From contig NZ_NBZW01000012.1 in assembly GCF_002379085.1 (NCBI RefSeq), positions 1-64,000 on the forward strand: a stretch of DNA of 64,000 nucleotides, read 5' to 3'. The notes under the pieces are model-generated. The model saw only the letters and a list, made by a program, of their open reading frames with translations, made no database searches and had not been told where the DNA came from. Positions 8,074 through 20,295 of the stretch are shown piece by piece. Both the position numbers and the translations under genes were made by a program. Source of the DNA: Polaromonas sp. AET17H-212 (GTDB lineage Bacteria > Pseudomonadota > Gammaproteobacteria > Burkholderiales > Burkholderiaceae_C). The stretch's first letter is position 1. The number at the start of each line of letters is the position of its first letter.

Positions 8074-8114
8074 GCTGTTGCCAAAACAGCCATGAACGGT
8101 GCCAAAACGGCACC
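8074..8114 (+). promoter_or_regulatory. Tandem dyad sites, possible LysR-type operators
   Basis: Two related motifs lie 22 bp apart: GCTGTTGCCAAAACAGC (8074-8090, 6-bp arms) and GGTGCCAAAACGGCACC (8098-8114, perfect 6-bp arms). Both contain TGCCAAAAC, and the second contains TGCC-N5-GGCA, fitting the T-N11-A rule of LysR boxes. Two-turn spacing is what cooperative regulators use. They precede the first Bug gene by 57 bp. No T-run follows, so they are unlikely to be terminators. Confidence 0.5.
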
Positions 8115-8170
8115 AGACCGAAGGCCGCCATCAACACAATGAACAGGTCTGTGTCCTTTCAGGAGTCGCG

Positions 8171-9169
8171 ATGTCAGCCCATGGTTTCACCTTCCACGCC
8201 ACCCGTTGGCTGGCCTTGTCTGCGATGGGGGCCGTGACGATGCTGGCGGCCCTGCCGGTCGCCGCGCAGCCCGAGGCCTACCCTGGCAAGCCCATCACCA
8301 TCGTGGTGGCCTATCCGCCCGGTGGCAGCACCGACCTGACCGGTCGCACCCTGGCGGCCGAGATGTCGAAAAAACTCGGCGTGCCGGTGGTGATCGAGAA
8401 CATCGGCGGCGCGGCGGGCGCGATCGGCGCGCAAAAAGTGGTCCATGCCGCCCCCGACGGCTACACGCTGCTGGTCGGCGCCAACAATGAAATCGCCATC
8501 AACCGGCTGGTGTCCACGTCGGTCAAATACGACCTCAAGGACTTCACGCCGCTCGGCCTGATTGCCTCGCAGCCGCTGGTGCTGGTGGCCTCGCAGAAGT
8601 CCGGTGTCAAAACCATCGACCAGTTCCTGAGCGTGGTCAAACAGAACCCCGGCAAGTTCAGTTATGGCTCGTCGGGCGTGGGCAGCTCCCTGCACCTGGC
8701 CGGTGAAATGCTCAAGGAACAGGCCGGGCTGTTCATGACGCACATCCCTTACCGCGGCGTGGCGCCGCTGACCAATGACCTGCTCGGCAACAACATCGAC
8801 TTTGGTGTGTATGTGTTGTCCAGCGCGCTGCCGCACATTCGCAGCGGCAAGCTGGTGGCGCTGGGCACGACCGAGCGCCAGCGTTCGGCGGTGACACCCG
8901 ACCTTCCCGCGCTGGCCGAGAACGCCAGGCTCAAGGGCATGGACATCGGCACCTGGTATGTGCTGATGGGGCCGGCGCAGATGCCCGCGCCGGTGGTGGC
9001 CCGGCTCAAGAAAGCCCTGAACGACTCGTTGCAGTCGCCCGAGTTGCGCAAGAAGCTCGAGGACGCAAGTTCGACCATTGCCCCCCTCAACGTGGACATG
9101 CCCCGTTTCCTGAATGCCGAAGTCGCGAAGTACAAAAAGATCGTCGACTACGCCAGGATCACCGAATGA
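8171..9169 (+). CDS. Bug-family (TctC-like) tripartite tricarboxylate transporter binding protein, first copy
   Basis: A periplasmic solute receptor. The start at ATG 8171 is preceded by CAGGAG and gives a signal peptide ending ...LPVAAQPEAYPGKPI; the frame extends to 8099 but that part has no signal-peptide character. The mature protein shows Bug hallmarks: YPGKPITIVVAYPPGGSTDL, then GAAGAIGAQKVVHAAPDGYTLL. It has 332 residues. No TctA/TctB membrane genes are nearby, which is usual for the expanded Bug families of Burkholderiales. The stop overlaps an alternative start of the next gene. Confidence 0.92.
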   Translation: MSAHGFTFHATRWLALSAMGAVTMLAALPVAAQPEAYPGKPITIVVAYPPGGSTDLTGRTLAAEMSKKLGVPVVIENIGGAAGAIGAQKVVHAAPDGYTLLVGANNEIAINRLVSTSVKYDLKDFTPLGLIASQPLVLVASQKSGVKTIDQFLSVVKQNPGKFSYGSSGVGSSLHLAGEMLKEQAGLFMTHIPYRGVAPLTNDLLGNNIDFGVYVLSSALPHIRSGKLVALGTTERQRSAVTPDLPALAENARLKGMDIGTWYVLMGPAQMPAPVVARLKKALNDSLQSPELRKKLEDASSTIAPLNVDMPRFLNAEVAKYKKIVDYARITE

Positions 9170-9195
9170 CCCTCCTGACTGTTGAAAGAAATACC

Positions 9196-10176
9196 ATGCC
9201 CTTCCTGCCTCTTTCGCGCCGTGCCGCCGTCTGCGCTGCCCTGGCTGTGCTGGCCTGCGCCAGCGTGGGCGCCCAGCCCGACAGCTATCCCAGCAAACCC
9301 ATCACCATCGTGGTGGCCTACCCGCCGGGTGGCAGCACCGACCTCAATGGGCGCACCCTGGGCGCCGAGCTGTCGCGCAAGCTGGGCGTGCCGGTCATCA
9401 TCGACAACGTGGGCGGTGCCGGTGGCGCGATCGGCGCGCAGAAGGTCGCCAACGCCGCACCGGACGGCTACACGCTGCTGGTTGGCGCGAGCAATGAAAT
9501 CGCCATCACCCGGCTGGTGTCGAGCGCCGTCAAATACGACGTCAAGGACTTCACGCCGATCGGCCTGATCGCCACCCAGCCCATGGTGCTGGTGGCCTCG
9601 CAGAAGTCGGGCGTCAAGACGGTGGACCAGTTCATGAGCCTGGTCCGGCAAAACCCCGGCAAGTACAGTTTTGGCAGCTCCGGCGTGGGCACGGCCCTGC
9701 ATCTGGCGGGCGAGATGGTCAAGGACCAGGGCGGCCTGTTCATGACCCACATTCCCTACCGCGGCGTGGCGCCCCTGGCCAACGATCTGCTGGGCAACAA
9801 CATTGACTTCGGTGTGTTCGTGCTGTCCAGCGGCCTGCCGCACATCCGCAGCGGCAAGGTGGTCGCGCTCGGCACCACCGAAGCCCGGCGTTCGCCGATG
9901 ACCGCTGACATCCCGGCCCTGGCCGAGACGCCCAAGCTCAAGGGCATCGACATCAACATCTGGTTTGCGCTGATGGGACCGGCCCGCCTGCCGGAGCCGG
10001 TGGTGGCCAAGCTCAAGAAAGCCCTGAATGATTCCCTGCAGACGCCCGAGCTGCGCAAGAAGCTGGAAGATTCGGGCTCGACGGTTTCGCCCCTCAATGT
10101 GGACATGCCGAAGTTCCTGAGCCAGGAAACCGCCAAGTACAAACGCATTGTTGATTTTGCGAACATCAAAGAATGA
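9196..10176 (+). CDS. Bug-family binding protein, second tandem copy
   Basis: Very similar along its length to the preceding protein (same YPSKPITIVVAYPPGGSTDL opening, GAIGAQKV, QKSGVKTVDQF and FMTHIPYRGVAPL segments), so the pair arose by tandem duplication. I prefer ATG 9196, which follows GAAAG and gives a clean signal peptide (MPFLPLSRRAAVCAALAVLA, cleaved before QPDSYP). ATG 9166, overlapping the previous stop, is possible. The protein has 326 residues. It overlaps the hydrolase gene downstream by 4 bp, implying linked expression and perhaps a shared substrate. Confidence 0.9.
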   Translation: MPFLPLSRRAAVCAALAVLACASVGAQPDSYPSKPITIVVAYPPGGSTDLNGRTLGAELSRKLGVPVIIDNVGGAGGAIGAQKVANAAPDGYTLLVGASNEIAITRLVSSAVKYDVKDFTPIGLIATQPMVLVASQKSGVKTVDQFMSLVRQNPGKYSFGSSGVGTALHLAGEMVKDQGGLFMTHIPYRGVAPLANDLLGNNIDFGVFVLSSGLPHIRSGKVVALGTTEARRSPMTADIPALAETPKLKGIDINIWFALMGPARLPEPVVAKLKKALNDSLQTPELRKKLEDSGSTVSPLNVDMPKFLSQETAKYKRIVDFANIKE

Positions 10177-11150
10177 CGACCCCTTTGCCATTTGATTTGC
10201 CCAAGCCCGACATCGCCGCCTGGCGCGCGGGCAACACCGGCACCGAAGGTGTCTGGCAGTTTGACTCGGGCCAGCCCGGCCGGCAGGTGCTGATCACCGC
10301 CTTGATCCACGGCAACGAGCTGTGTGGCGCCTGGGCGCTCAAGGGCCTGCTGGAGGCCGGCCTGCGGCCGCAGCAGGGGCGCCTGACACTGGCGTTTTGC
10401 AACCTGGCCGCGTTCGACCGTTTCGATGCGGCCAACCACGATGCCTCGCGCTTTGTGGACGAGGACCTCAACCGCCAGTGGTCGCCCGAGCGCCTGCAGG
10501 CCGGCGGCACGCAGGAGCGCCGGCGCGCGGCGGCCTTGCTGCCGTTTGTGGCGCAGGCCGACTGGCTGCTCGATCTGCACAGCATGCACGAACCCGCCGC
10601 GCCGCTGCTGCTGACCGGCATGCAGGCGCGCAACCTGGCGCTGGCACGCGAACTGCGCAGCCCCGAACACGTGGTGGTGGACCCCGGGCACAAGGACGGT
10701 GTGCGCATGCGCGACTACGGCCGCTTTGGCGAACTGGGTGCCGACGGCAGTGACAACGGCACCCGCTCCCTGCTGGTCGAATGCGGCTTTCATGGCCACC
10801 TCGAAAGCCGCGTCGTGGCGCAGGACCTGTGCGTGCGCTTTCTGCAGGCTGCCGGCACGCTGGACGCGCCGACGCTGGCGCGGCTACTGCCGGGCTGGCG
10901 CCAGGCCGACGCGCCGCAGCAGTGGGCCCTCGATGTGACGGGGCCGGTGGTGGCCAGCAGCGAGAAGTTCCGCTTTGTGCAGCCCTACCGGGGACTGGAA
11001 GTCATTACACAGGCCGGCACGGTGATCGGCTGGAACGACGCCGAGCCGGTCACAACGCCCTACGACGACTGTGTGCTGGTGATGCCCTCGACCCGGCAGG
11101 CCAAGGCCGGCGTCACCGTGGTGCGTTTTGCGCGCCGCCGCAAGCTCTGA
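10173..11150 (+). CDS. Succinylglutamate desuccinylase/aspartoacylase-family zinc hydrolase
   Basis: An M14-like metal-dependent deacylase. The HGNELCG segment near residue 50 supplies the His-x-x-Glu zinc ligands, DLHSMHEP supplies the third histidine, and VECGFHG near residue 210 carries a catalytic glutamate. The product has 325 residues. It is translationally coupled to the second Bug gene (ATGA overlap), which suggests that the Bug proteins deliver an N-acyl amino acid or related amide for hydrolysis; that is inference. The surrounding genes do not resemble an arginine succinyltransferase pathway, so I do not call it astE. Confidence 0.85.
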   Translation: MTTPLPFDLPKPDIAAWRAGNTGTEGVWQFDSGQPGRQVLITALIHGNELCGAWALKGLLEAGLRPQQGRLTLAFCNLAAFDRFDAANHDASRFVDEDLNRQWSPERLQAGGTQERRRAAALLPFVAQADWLLDLHSMHEPAAPLLLTGMQARNLALARELRSPEHVVVDPGHKDGVRMRDYGRFGELGADGSDNGTRSLLVECGFHGHLESRVVAQDLCVRFLQAAGTLDAPTLARLLPGWRQADAPQQWALDVTGPVVASSEKFRFVQPYRGLEVITQAGTVIGWNDAEPVTTPYDDCVLVMPSTRQAKAGVTVVRFARRRKL

Positions 11151-11177
11151 CCCGGCTTCGCAACAGCCGCGGCCCGG

Positions 11178-12098
11178 TCAGTCCGCTTTGGCGGCTCTCC
11201 AGCGGCTGCCAGACAATACGCAGACCAGGGCGGCGGCGATCAGCGCGATGCCGGCCCACTGCCACGGCGTGATGGCTTCACCAAGCACCAGCATGCCGGT
11301 GGTCAGGCCGACCACCGGCACGCCCAGGCTGAAGGGCGCAACGCGGTTGGCGGGGTGGCGCTTGAGCAGGCCGGTCCACAGGCTGTAACCCAGGATGGTC
11401 GCGACCCAGCCGAGGTAGGCCACCGCCAGCCAGCTCGAGGCGCGCGCCTGGGTCCACTGCCAGCGCGTCGCCTCGGGGTCGAACACCAGGGACAGTAGCA
11501 CGAAGGGCAGGATGGCGAAGATGCTGCTCCAGACCACAAAGGCCATCGGTGAGTAGGCCGTCCCACCTTGCTGCACGTGGCGCGCCACGATGTTGGACAT
11601 GGCCCACATGGCGGCGGCGCCCAGGGTGAGCACAAAGCCCGCCAGCGTGGTGGCCGCAGCGCCTCCCGCAGCCGGTGCCAGGTAGTTCAGCGCAAAGCAG
11701 GCCAGGCCCAGCGCCGCGAGCAGCATGCCGGCCTGCAGCGGCCGGCTGGCGCGCTCGTGCAGCAGCACAAAGCCGAACAGCGCGGTGAAAAACACCTGGG
11801 TTTGCAGCAGCACCGAGGCCAGTGCCGCCGTCATGCCGACCTTCAGCGCGAGGAACAGGATGCCGAACTGCCCCACGCCCTGGAACAGGCCATAAAGGGC
11901 CAGCCATTTCCACGGGATGGCGGGCGGCCGCACAAACAGCAGCAGCGGCAGCACGGCAAACACATAACGTGCCGCGCCCAGCTGGAAGGGCGTGAAGTCG
12001 CGCAGCGCGAACTTCATGACCACAAAGTTGACGCCCCAGACCACGACCACCACGAGGGCGGCCGCCAGATCGCGGCCCGTTAGGGCGTTCTGTCGCAT
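11178..12098 (-). CDS. EamA/DMT-family transporter
   Basis: An inner-membrane permease of unknown substrate. The 306-residue form starts at ATG 12098 (MRQNALTGRDLAAALVVVVV) and shows ten hydrophobic segments, with GVNFVVMKFALRDF after the first helix as in other EamA proteins. The longer open frame to 12245 overlaps the thioesterase gene and is not supported. The start shares one base with the thioesterase stop, so the two are probably cotranscribed and translationally coupled. Confidence 0.87.
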   Translation of the reverse strand: MRQNALTGRDLAAALVVVVVWGVNFVVMKFALRDFTPFQLGAARYVFAVLPLLLFVRPPAIPWKWLALYGLFQGVGQFGILFLALKVGMTAALASVLLQTQVFFTALFGFVLLHERASRPLQAGMLLAALGLACFALNYLAPAAGGAAATTLAGFVLTLGAAAMWAMSNIVARHVQQGGTAYSPMAFVVWSSIFAILPFVLLSLVFDPEATRWQWTQARASSWLAVAYLGWVATILGYSLWTGLLKRHPANRVAPFSLGVPVVGLTTGMLVLGEAITPWQWAGIALIAAALVCVLSGSRWRAAKAD

Positions 12099-12547
12099 CA
12101 GGCGTGCGGCTGTGCAGCGCGCGCCATGTCCAGATGGGCCTTGACGTTTTGCGCCAGGGCGATGTCGCCCGGTGTTTCGGGCAGCCAGGGGTCCACGGGG
12201 ATGGTTTTTCCGTTCGGGTCCACCGCGACAAACACCACCACACATTCGGTGATGACTTCCATCTCGCCGGTTTTCATGTCGCCGGCGCGCACCTCGACCG
12301 CGATGTTCATGCTGGTGCTGCCGGTGTAGGCCAGCCGCGCCTGCACTTCCACCAGGTCGCCGATCATGATGGGGCGCTGAAAACGGATGCTGCCGACCGA
12401 CACCGTGACGCAGTAACGTTTGGCCCAGCGCGTGGCGCAGGCATAGCCGGCTTCGTCAATCCACTTCATGACGGTGCCGCCATGGACCTTGCCGCCGAAG
12501 TTGATGGTGCTCGGTTCGGCCAGAAAACGCAGGGTGATCGACGACAT
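12098..12547 (-). CDS. Acyl-CoA thioesterase (hot-dog fold)
   Basis: The 149-residue protein of the 4HBT/YciA-like acyl-CoA hydrolase group cleaves acyl-CoA to free acid and CoA. The conserved NFGGKVHGGTVMKWIDEAGY segment (residues about 18-37), with the catalytic Asp, is characteristic, followed by SVGSIRFQRPIMIGD and the long strand carrying VVVFVAVD. It heads a two-gene unit with the EamA transporter. Upstream, between it and the uvrA stop, lies a copy of the interspersed repeat. Confidence 0.88.
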   Translation of the reverse strand: MSSITLRFLAEPSTINFGGKVHGGTVMKWIDEAGYACATRWAKRYCVTVSVGSIRFQRPIMIGDLVEVQARLAYTGSTSMNIAVEVRAGDMKTGEMEVITECVVVFVAVDPNGKTIPVDPWLPETPGDIALAQNVKAHLDMARAAQPHA

Positions 12548-12561
12548 ACGGCTCCTTGTAA

Positions 12562-12616
12562 AATGCTATGAAAATAATAGCTATTTGCGCCCGTCTATCA
12601 TGGGCTGCAGCCAGTT
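12562..12616 (+). repeat. Interspersed GCTAT/ATAGC repeat, copy 3
   Basis: ATGCTATGAAAATAATAGCT is followed by ATTTGCGCCCGTC, a GGGCTGCAGCC block and AGTTTC. It lies between the thioesterase start (12547) and the uvrA stop (12620) and fills nearly the whole gap. Confidence 0.85.
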
Positions 12617-12619
12617 TCT

Positions 12620-15712
<3,093 letters not shown>

Positions 15713-15941
15713 AACCCTCCATCATAGACCGATGTGCGTTTTTCGGGGTTCCGGGGCCATGGGGCGGGCTCCTGTCGCCCGGCGCGGGCGCAGTTCGTGC
15801 TTGCGCAAGGGCAAATGAAACACCGTCCAATTCAAAGACAATAGCTCCTGTCTTCCGCGAATGACCCTGCCAGCCCTTTTTTTTCAAATTTTCCAGCCCT
15901 CCTCTGTGTCTTCAACCCGCTCCGACCTGCCTTCCTACCCC

Positions 15942-17186
15942 ATGACCGCGACCGAGCGGCGCGCCAGCGCGTCGCTGGCTTCCATTTTTGCGCTGCGCAT
16001 GCTCGGGCTCTTCCTGGTGCTGCCGGTGTTTGCGCTGGAGGCGGCGCGTTACCCGGGCGGTGACGACCCGGCGCGTGTCGGCCTGGCCATGGGCATTTAC
16101 GGCCTGACCCAGGGCCTGCTGCAGATTCCCTTTGGCATGGCCTCGGACTGGCTGGGCCGCAAGAAGGTGATTGTGTTCGGCCTGCTGGTGTTTGCGCTGG
16201 GCAGTTTTGTCGCCGCCTGGGCGCCCGACCTGAGCTGGCTGATCATTGGCCGTTCGCTGCAGGGCGCCGGCGCCATTTCGGCCGCCGTCACCGCGCTGCT
16301 GGCCGACACCACGCGCGACGAGGTGCGCACCAAGGCCATGGCGCTGGTGGGCGCCAGCATCGCCCTGATGTTTGCGCTGTCGCTGGTGCTGGCGCCGCTG
16401 CTGGCCGCGCAGGTCGGCCTGGGCGGGCTGTTTGCCTTCACCGGTGCGCTGGCGCTGGCCGGCATCGCCGTGGTGATCTGGTGGGTGCCACCCGAGCCGG
16501 CGCAACACGTGAACCGGCCGCGCGGCAGCCTTGTCGAGGTCTTGAGCCACCCGGCCCTGCTGCGCCTCGATGTCGGCGTGTTTGTGCTGCACGCCGTCCA
16601 GCTGGCCATGTGGGTGGCGATTCCCGCGCTGCTGGTGCAGGCCGGGTTGGGCAAGGACCAGCACTGGCAGGTGTACCTGCCGGCGGTGCTGGCCTCCTTC
16701 CTGGTGATGGGGTTCACGCTGTTCCCCATGGAAAAGCGCGGCTACCTGCGCGCCGTGTTCCTGGCCGCGGTGGGCCTGATCACGCTGGTGCAGTTCGGCC
16801 TGATGGGCGCGGCGATGCAGGGCAGCCCCAGCCTGGCGGGGCTGGGCGCCTTGCTGTTCCTGTTTTTCTGCGGCTTCAATGTGCTTGAGGCCTCCCAGCC
16901 TAGCCTGGCGTCACGGGTGGCGCCGGCCCATTCCCGCGGCGCGGCGCTCGGGGTCTACAACACGCTGCAGTCGCTCGGGTTTTTTGCCGGCGGCGCCCTG
17001 GGCGGCTGGCTGGCCAAAACCGCGGGGGCGCAGGCCCTGTTTGCGGCCTGTGGCGGGCTCATGCTGCTGTGGCTGCTGGTGGCCTGGCCGATGAAGGCGC
17101 CAGGAAGGCATGCCGTCTCGCCGGTTTCCGGGCCGGCCGGCTCCGAAGCGGTTGGTGCGGTGGCGGCCCAGCCAGTTAAACTGTGA
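15942..17186 (+). CDS. MFS transporter
   Basis: A 12-helix major facilitator protein, substrate unknown. ATG 15942 gives a 414-residue product beginning [20 protein letters not shown], matching related MFS proteins; the frame opens at 15861, but the extra 27 residues are polar and uncharged by membrane criteria. The [12 protein letters not shown] loop between helices 2 and 3 is the classic MFS motif A. The C-terminus carries a short hydrophilic tail. It precedes ssb by 19 bp, so the two may be on one transcript. Confidence 0.85.
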   Translation: MTATERRASASLASIFALRMLGLFLVLPVFALEAARYPGGDDPARVGLAMGIYGLTQGLLQIPFGMASDWLGRKKVIVFGLLVFALGSFVAAWAPDLSWLIIGRSLQGAGAISAAVTALLADTTRDEVRTKAMALVGASIALMFALSLVLAPLLAAQVGLGGLFAFTGALALAGIAVVIWWVPPEPAQHVNRPRGSLVEVLSHPALLRLDVGVFVLHAVQLAMWVAIPALLVQAGLGKDQHWQVYLPAVLASFLVMGFTLFPMEKRGYLRAVFLAAVGLITLVQFGLMGAAMQGSPSLAGLGALLFLFFCGFNVLEASQPSLASRVAPAHSRGAALGVYNTLQSLGFFAGGALGGWLAKTAGAQALFAACGGLMLLWLLVAWPMKAPGRHAVSPVSGPAGSEAVGAVAAQPVKL

Positions 17187-17205
17187 AAAATTAGGAGAAC
17201 ATGCC

Positions 17206-17709
17206 ATGGCATCCGTCAACAAAGTCATCCTCGTCGGCAATCTGGGCCGCGACCCCGAAGTGCGTTACCTGCCCAGCGGCGACGCCGTGGCCAACATCGC
17301 GCTGGCCACCAGCAGCAAATACAAGAACAAGGCCGGCGAAATGGTCGAGGAGACCGAATGGCACCGCGTCAGCTTTTTTGGCCGCCAGGCCGAGATCGTC
17401 GGCGAGTACCTCAAGAAAGGCCGCTCGGTCTACATTGAAGGGCGCCTGAAAACGCGCAAGTACACCGACAAGGATGGCGTCGAGAAATACGCGACCGACA
17501 TCATCGCCAGCGAAATGCAGATGCTCGGCAGCCGCGAAGGCATGGGTTCGCCCGGTGGCGACGCTGACGGCGATGGCGGCGAACGCCAGTATTCCCGTCC
17601 GCCGGCGGCCGCGCCGCGTGCACCCGCGCCAGCCCCCCGTGCGCCTGCGCCTGCACCGACCAAGGCCGCCAGCGGCTTTGACGACATGGACGACGACATT
17701 CCGTTCTGA
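17206..17709 (+). CDS. ssb: Single-stranded DNA-binding protein
   Basis: The 167-residue product binds ssDNA during replication and repair. The OB fold occupies about residues 1-110 ([20 protein letters not shown]). A Pro/Ala-rich linker follows (repeats of APAPRAPAP), and the conserved acidic tip DDMDDDIPF is at the extreme C-terminus. ATG 17206 is preceded by AGGAGA at a suitable distance; the ATG at 17201 is out of frame. The uvrA-MFS-ssb neighbourhood is common in beta- and gammaproteobacteria. Confidence 0.96.
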   Translation: MASVNKVILVGNLGRDPEVRYLPSGDAVANIALATSSKYKNKAGEMVEETEWHRVSFFGRQAEIVGEYLKKGRSVYIEGRLKTRKYTDKDGVEKYATDIIASEMQMLGSREGMGSPGGDADGDGGERQYSRPPAAAPRAPAPAPRAPAPAPTKAASGFDDMDDDIPF

Positions 17710-17725
17710 CCCGCTTTCCCGTCTG

Positions 17726-17747
17726 AACCGTTCACGCAACGGTTTTT
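17726..17747 (+). terminator. Intrinsic terminator after ssb
   Basis: AACCGTT (17726-17732) pairs with AACGGTT (17738-17744) around a 5-base loop and runs straight into a short T-run. It lies 17 bases after the ssb stop. The stem is perfect, but the T-run is short. Confidence 0.7.
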
Positions 17748-17857
17748 GTCAACCGGCACCCTGCACCCCTGTAGGCGCCGGCCCCGTTTTCAGGCACGGA
17801 CCGTTTCGGCAGGGCTTTGTTGGCTAGGATGAAAACCTGCCAACCGAAAGTGCCGAG

Positions 17858-19285
17858 ATGAGCCTCCCCCCCGATCCTGAAAAAACAGGCCTGCGCCTGA
17901 CCGCTTTGTGCAAGCCGCTGGGCGCCATCTTGCTGGCGGCGGGTTGCCTGCTGGCACCGGCGGCCCATGCCAACACCGATACCCTCAGCGATCTGCTCGA
18001 TGGGTCCGGCACTGCCGGGCTGGGCTTCCTGGTGCGTGCCGAGCAGTCGCCCTACGTGGGCGGCGGCGTGCGTTATGACCTGATGCCGCTTTACCTCTAC
18101 GAAGGCGAGCGCCTGTTTCTTCACGCCAGCCGCGTCGGGGTGAAGGTCTTCAAGGACGAGGCGCAGCGGGTCGATGTGTTCCTCGACCAGCGTTTCGAGG
18201 GCTTCAGCGACGACCGCTTGCCGGCCAGCCTGGCCGGCATGGCCGAGCGTGGCGCCGGTCTGGACGCCGGCGTGTCCTGGCGCTACCGCCAGCCCTGGGG
18301 AACCGTGCAGGCGGAGTTTGTGCAGGATGTGTCGGGCTTTTCCAGGGGCAGGGAAGTACGGCTGGGCGTCAGCCACGACTGGCGCTCGGGGCGGCTCACG
18401 CTGCGACCCAGCCTGACGGTGGCCATGCGCGATGCCAGGCTGAACAACTATTACTACGGCGTGCGGCCCGACGAAGCCACCGCCACGCGACCAGCCTACG
18501 CGCCCGGCAGCGGCATCAACACCACCTTGGGGCTGTATGCCTCTTACGCACTGAGCGACGGCTGGCGCCTGCTGGGCGGCGTTTCGCGTACCGACCTGAG
18601 CGGCAAGGTGAAGGACAGCCCGATTGTCCGCAAGGGGCCGCAGACCGCCGTGTATTTTGGCGCCGCCTACGATTTCGGCACCCACAAGCAGCACTGGGCC
18701 GAGGAAAGTTCACCCACCCATGTGAAGGTGCTGTACGGCAAGTCCACCGAAGACGGCTGCCACCTGGCCAAGATCATCACGCTGACCTGCGCTTCGACGG
18801 CCAAGGTCAACTCGACACGCATCGCCGGCGTGCAGATCGGCAAGCCTTTCATCGAACAGCTCAATGGCTGGCCGCTGGACATCGTCGGTTACGTCGGCCT
18901 GTTGCAGCACGACGACCGCGGGCTGGCGCCCAACGGGCTGCAGTTCGACGCCTTCATGAAAGCCTACTACTACGGCTTTCCCTGGAGCGATCGTGTCAAG
19001 ACCCGACTCGGCCTGGGCATCGGGGTATCGCTCGCGCAGCGGGTGCCCTACAGCGAGTCCAGCAGCCAGGCAGCGCGCGGGCGCCAGACCTCGCGGCTGC
19101 TCAACTACCTGGACCCGAGCATCGACGTCAGCCTGGGCGACCTGGTGGGCTCACGCGCGCTGAAGAACACCTATCTCGGCTTCGGCGTGTCGCACCGTTC
19201 CGGGATCTTTGGCGCCTCACGCCTGCTGGGCAACGTCAACGGCGGCTCCAACTACATCTACACCTACCTCGAAACCGTGCTGTAG
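17858..19285 (+). CDS. MipA/OmpV-family outer membrane protein
   Basis: A 475-residue beta-barrel protein with a signal peptide ending near residue 39 (LLAPAAHA, then NTDTLSD). The barrel starts GLGFLVRAEQSPYVGGGVRYDLMPLYLYEGERLF, the MipA/OmpV opening. MipA scaffolds murein synthases in E. coli, while other members respond to osmotic or antibiotic stress. It is longer than the usual 250-residue MipA because a large segment (about residues 270-400) has been added. A response regulator and histidine kinase follow on the same strand, but 253 bp and a repeat separate them. Confidence 0.75.
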   Translation: MSLPPDPEKTGLRLTALCKPLGAILLAAGCLLAPAAHANTDTLSDLLDGSGTAGLGFLVRAEQSPYVGGGVRYDLMPLYLYEGERLFLHASRVGVKVFKDEAQRVDVFLDQRFEGFSDDRLPASLAGMAERGAGLDAGVSWRYRQPWGTVQAEFVQDVSGFSRGREVRLGVSHDWRSGRLTLRPSLTVAMRDARLNNYYYGVRPDEATATRPAYAPGSGINTTLGLYASYALSDGWRLLGGVSRTDLSGKVKDSPIVRKGPQTAVYFGAAYDFGTHKQHWAEESSPTHVKVLYGKSTEDGCHLAKIITLTCASTAKVNSTRIAGVQIGKPFIEQLNGWPLDIVGYVGLLQHDDRGLAPNGLQFDAFMKAYYYGFPWSDRVKTRLGLGIGVSLAQRVPYSESSSQAARGRQTSRLLNYLDPSIDVSLGDLVGSRALKNTYLGFGVSHRSGIFGASRLLGNVNGGSNYIYTYLETVL

Positions 19286-19294
19286 GGCCCAGGT

Positions 19295-19352
19295 TTGCTA
19301 TCAAAAAAAGAGCTAATGACGACCGTCTGAAAAGGGCTGCAGGCCGGTTTTT
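19295..19352 (+). repeat. Interspersed GCTAT/ATAGC repeat, copy 4
   Basis: TTGCTATCAAAAAAAGAGCT, GACGACCGTC, then AAAAGGGCTGCAGGCC and GGTTTTT. It lies immediately downstream of the MipA-like gene and could act as its transcript end, since the 3' part is rich in T. Confidence 0.8.
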
Positions 19353-19538
19353 CTTTCAGTCATGGGCAGGCGCCGGCGCTCATGTGCGGCCAGCCCCATA
19401 AACGGGGGATTGCCGCCGGCACGTCCAGCGTTAACAGTGGAGGCTGACGCGCTTGTCGCAAGCGGGTTCCATGCCTGCTGTCCCTGCGGCATGCCTTTAT
19501 CATCGGCTGCTGTGCTGCCTCTTCCAAAGATTTCACCC

Positions 19539-20276
19539 ATGCCCGAATGGCGCGTACTGATTGTTGAGGACGATGTTCCGACGCGGGACTTCTTCGCGGA
19601 CAGCGTCTCTAGCTGTGGGCAGCTGCATCTGGTCGCCGGCGTGGGCACCTTCGAGGAAGCCCGGGCGCTGATCGAGGACAAGAACCAGGTCATCGACATC
19701 CTGCTGACGGACCTGGCGCTGCCCGATGGCAACGGGCTGGACCTGATCCGGCTGGCGGGGCGCCTGCGGCCCTCGTGCGAGGCGCTGGTGATTTCGATGT
19801 TCGGCGACGAAGACAGCGTGTTGTCCAGCGTCGAAGCCGGTGCCCTCGGTTACATCCAGAAGGATTTCACGCCGGACAACATTGCGCACACGATTCTGGA
19901 GATGAAGGACGGCGCCTCGCCGATCTCGCCGATGATCGCGCGCCGGGTGCTGGCCAAGTACCGCGCACTGCACCTGGTCGATCAGGCGCCCGCCGCGGCG
20001 GCGGCCGGAGCAGGGGGGCGCGGCGCGGGCGAGACGCCTGTCGCTGGCCCCGGCCGTGCGCTGCTGTCCGTGCGGGAGCAGGAAGTCCTGGAGCTGATCG
20101 CGCGCGGCTTTTCCTATGCGGAAATTTCAAAACTCAAGAGTGTGAGCGTGCACACCGTCCAGTCCCACATCAAGAACCTCTATACCAAGCTTGCGGTGCA
20201 TTCCAAGAGCGAGGCGGTTTACGAGGCGACCCGGCTGGGCCTGCTGCAGCCGCCGTCGGCGGCCGACGCGCGCTGA
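19539..20276 (+). CDS. LuxR/NarL-type response regulator
   Basis: The 245-residue product has a receiver domain with acidic pair D11-D12, phosphoacceptor D58 (LLTDLALPDG) and K108 (GYIQKDF). A Gly/Ala-rich linker (residues about 150-180) leads to a C-terminal LuxR helix-turn-helix (LSVREQEVLELIARG, then VSVHTVQSHIKNLYTKL). ATG 19539 starts the canonical MPEWRVLIVEDD; the open frame upstream to 19362 has no receiver character. It is followed after 19 bp by its probable kinase. The target genes are unknown; the upstream MipA-like gene is a candidate. Confidence 0.9.
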   Translation: MPEWRVLIVEDDVPTRDFFADSVSSCGQLHLVAGVGTFEEARALIEDKNQVIDILLTDLALPDGNGLDLIRLAGRLRPSCEALVISMFGDEDSVLSSVEAGALGYIQKDFTPDNIAHTILEMKDGASPISPMIARRVLAKYRALHLVDQAPAAAAAGAGGRGAGETPVAGPGRALLSVREQEVLELIARGFSYAEISKLKSVSVHTVQSHIKNLYTKLAVHSKSEAVYEATRLGLLQPPSAADAR

Positions 20277-20295
20277 GCCGTGGTGGCCTGAAGAC

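Noticed and set aside
9166..9198. Alternative ATG 9166 for the second Bug gene
   Set aside because: It overlaps the first Bug stop, but ATG 9196 has a better-placed ribosome site and gives a standard signal peptide. Not excluded.
8171..10176. Tandem Bug genes as an assembly artefact
   Set aside because: The two genes differ at many synonymous and amino-acid positions along their length, so they are real diverged paralogues.
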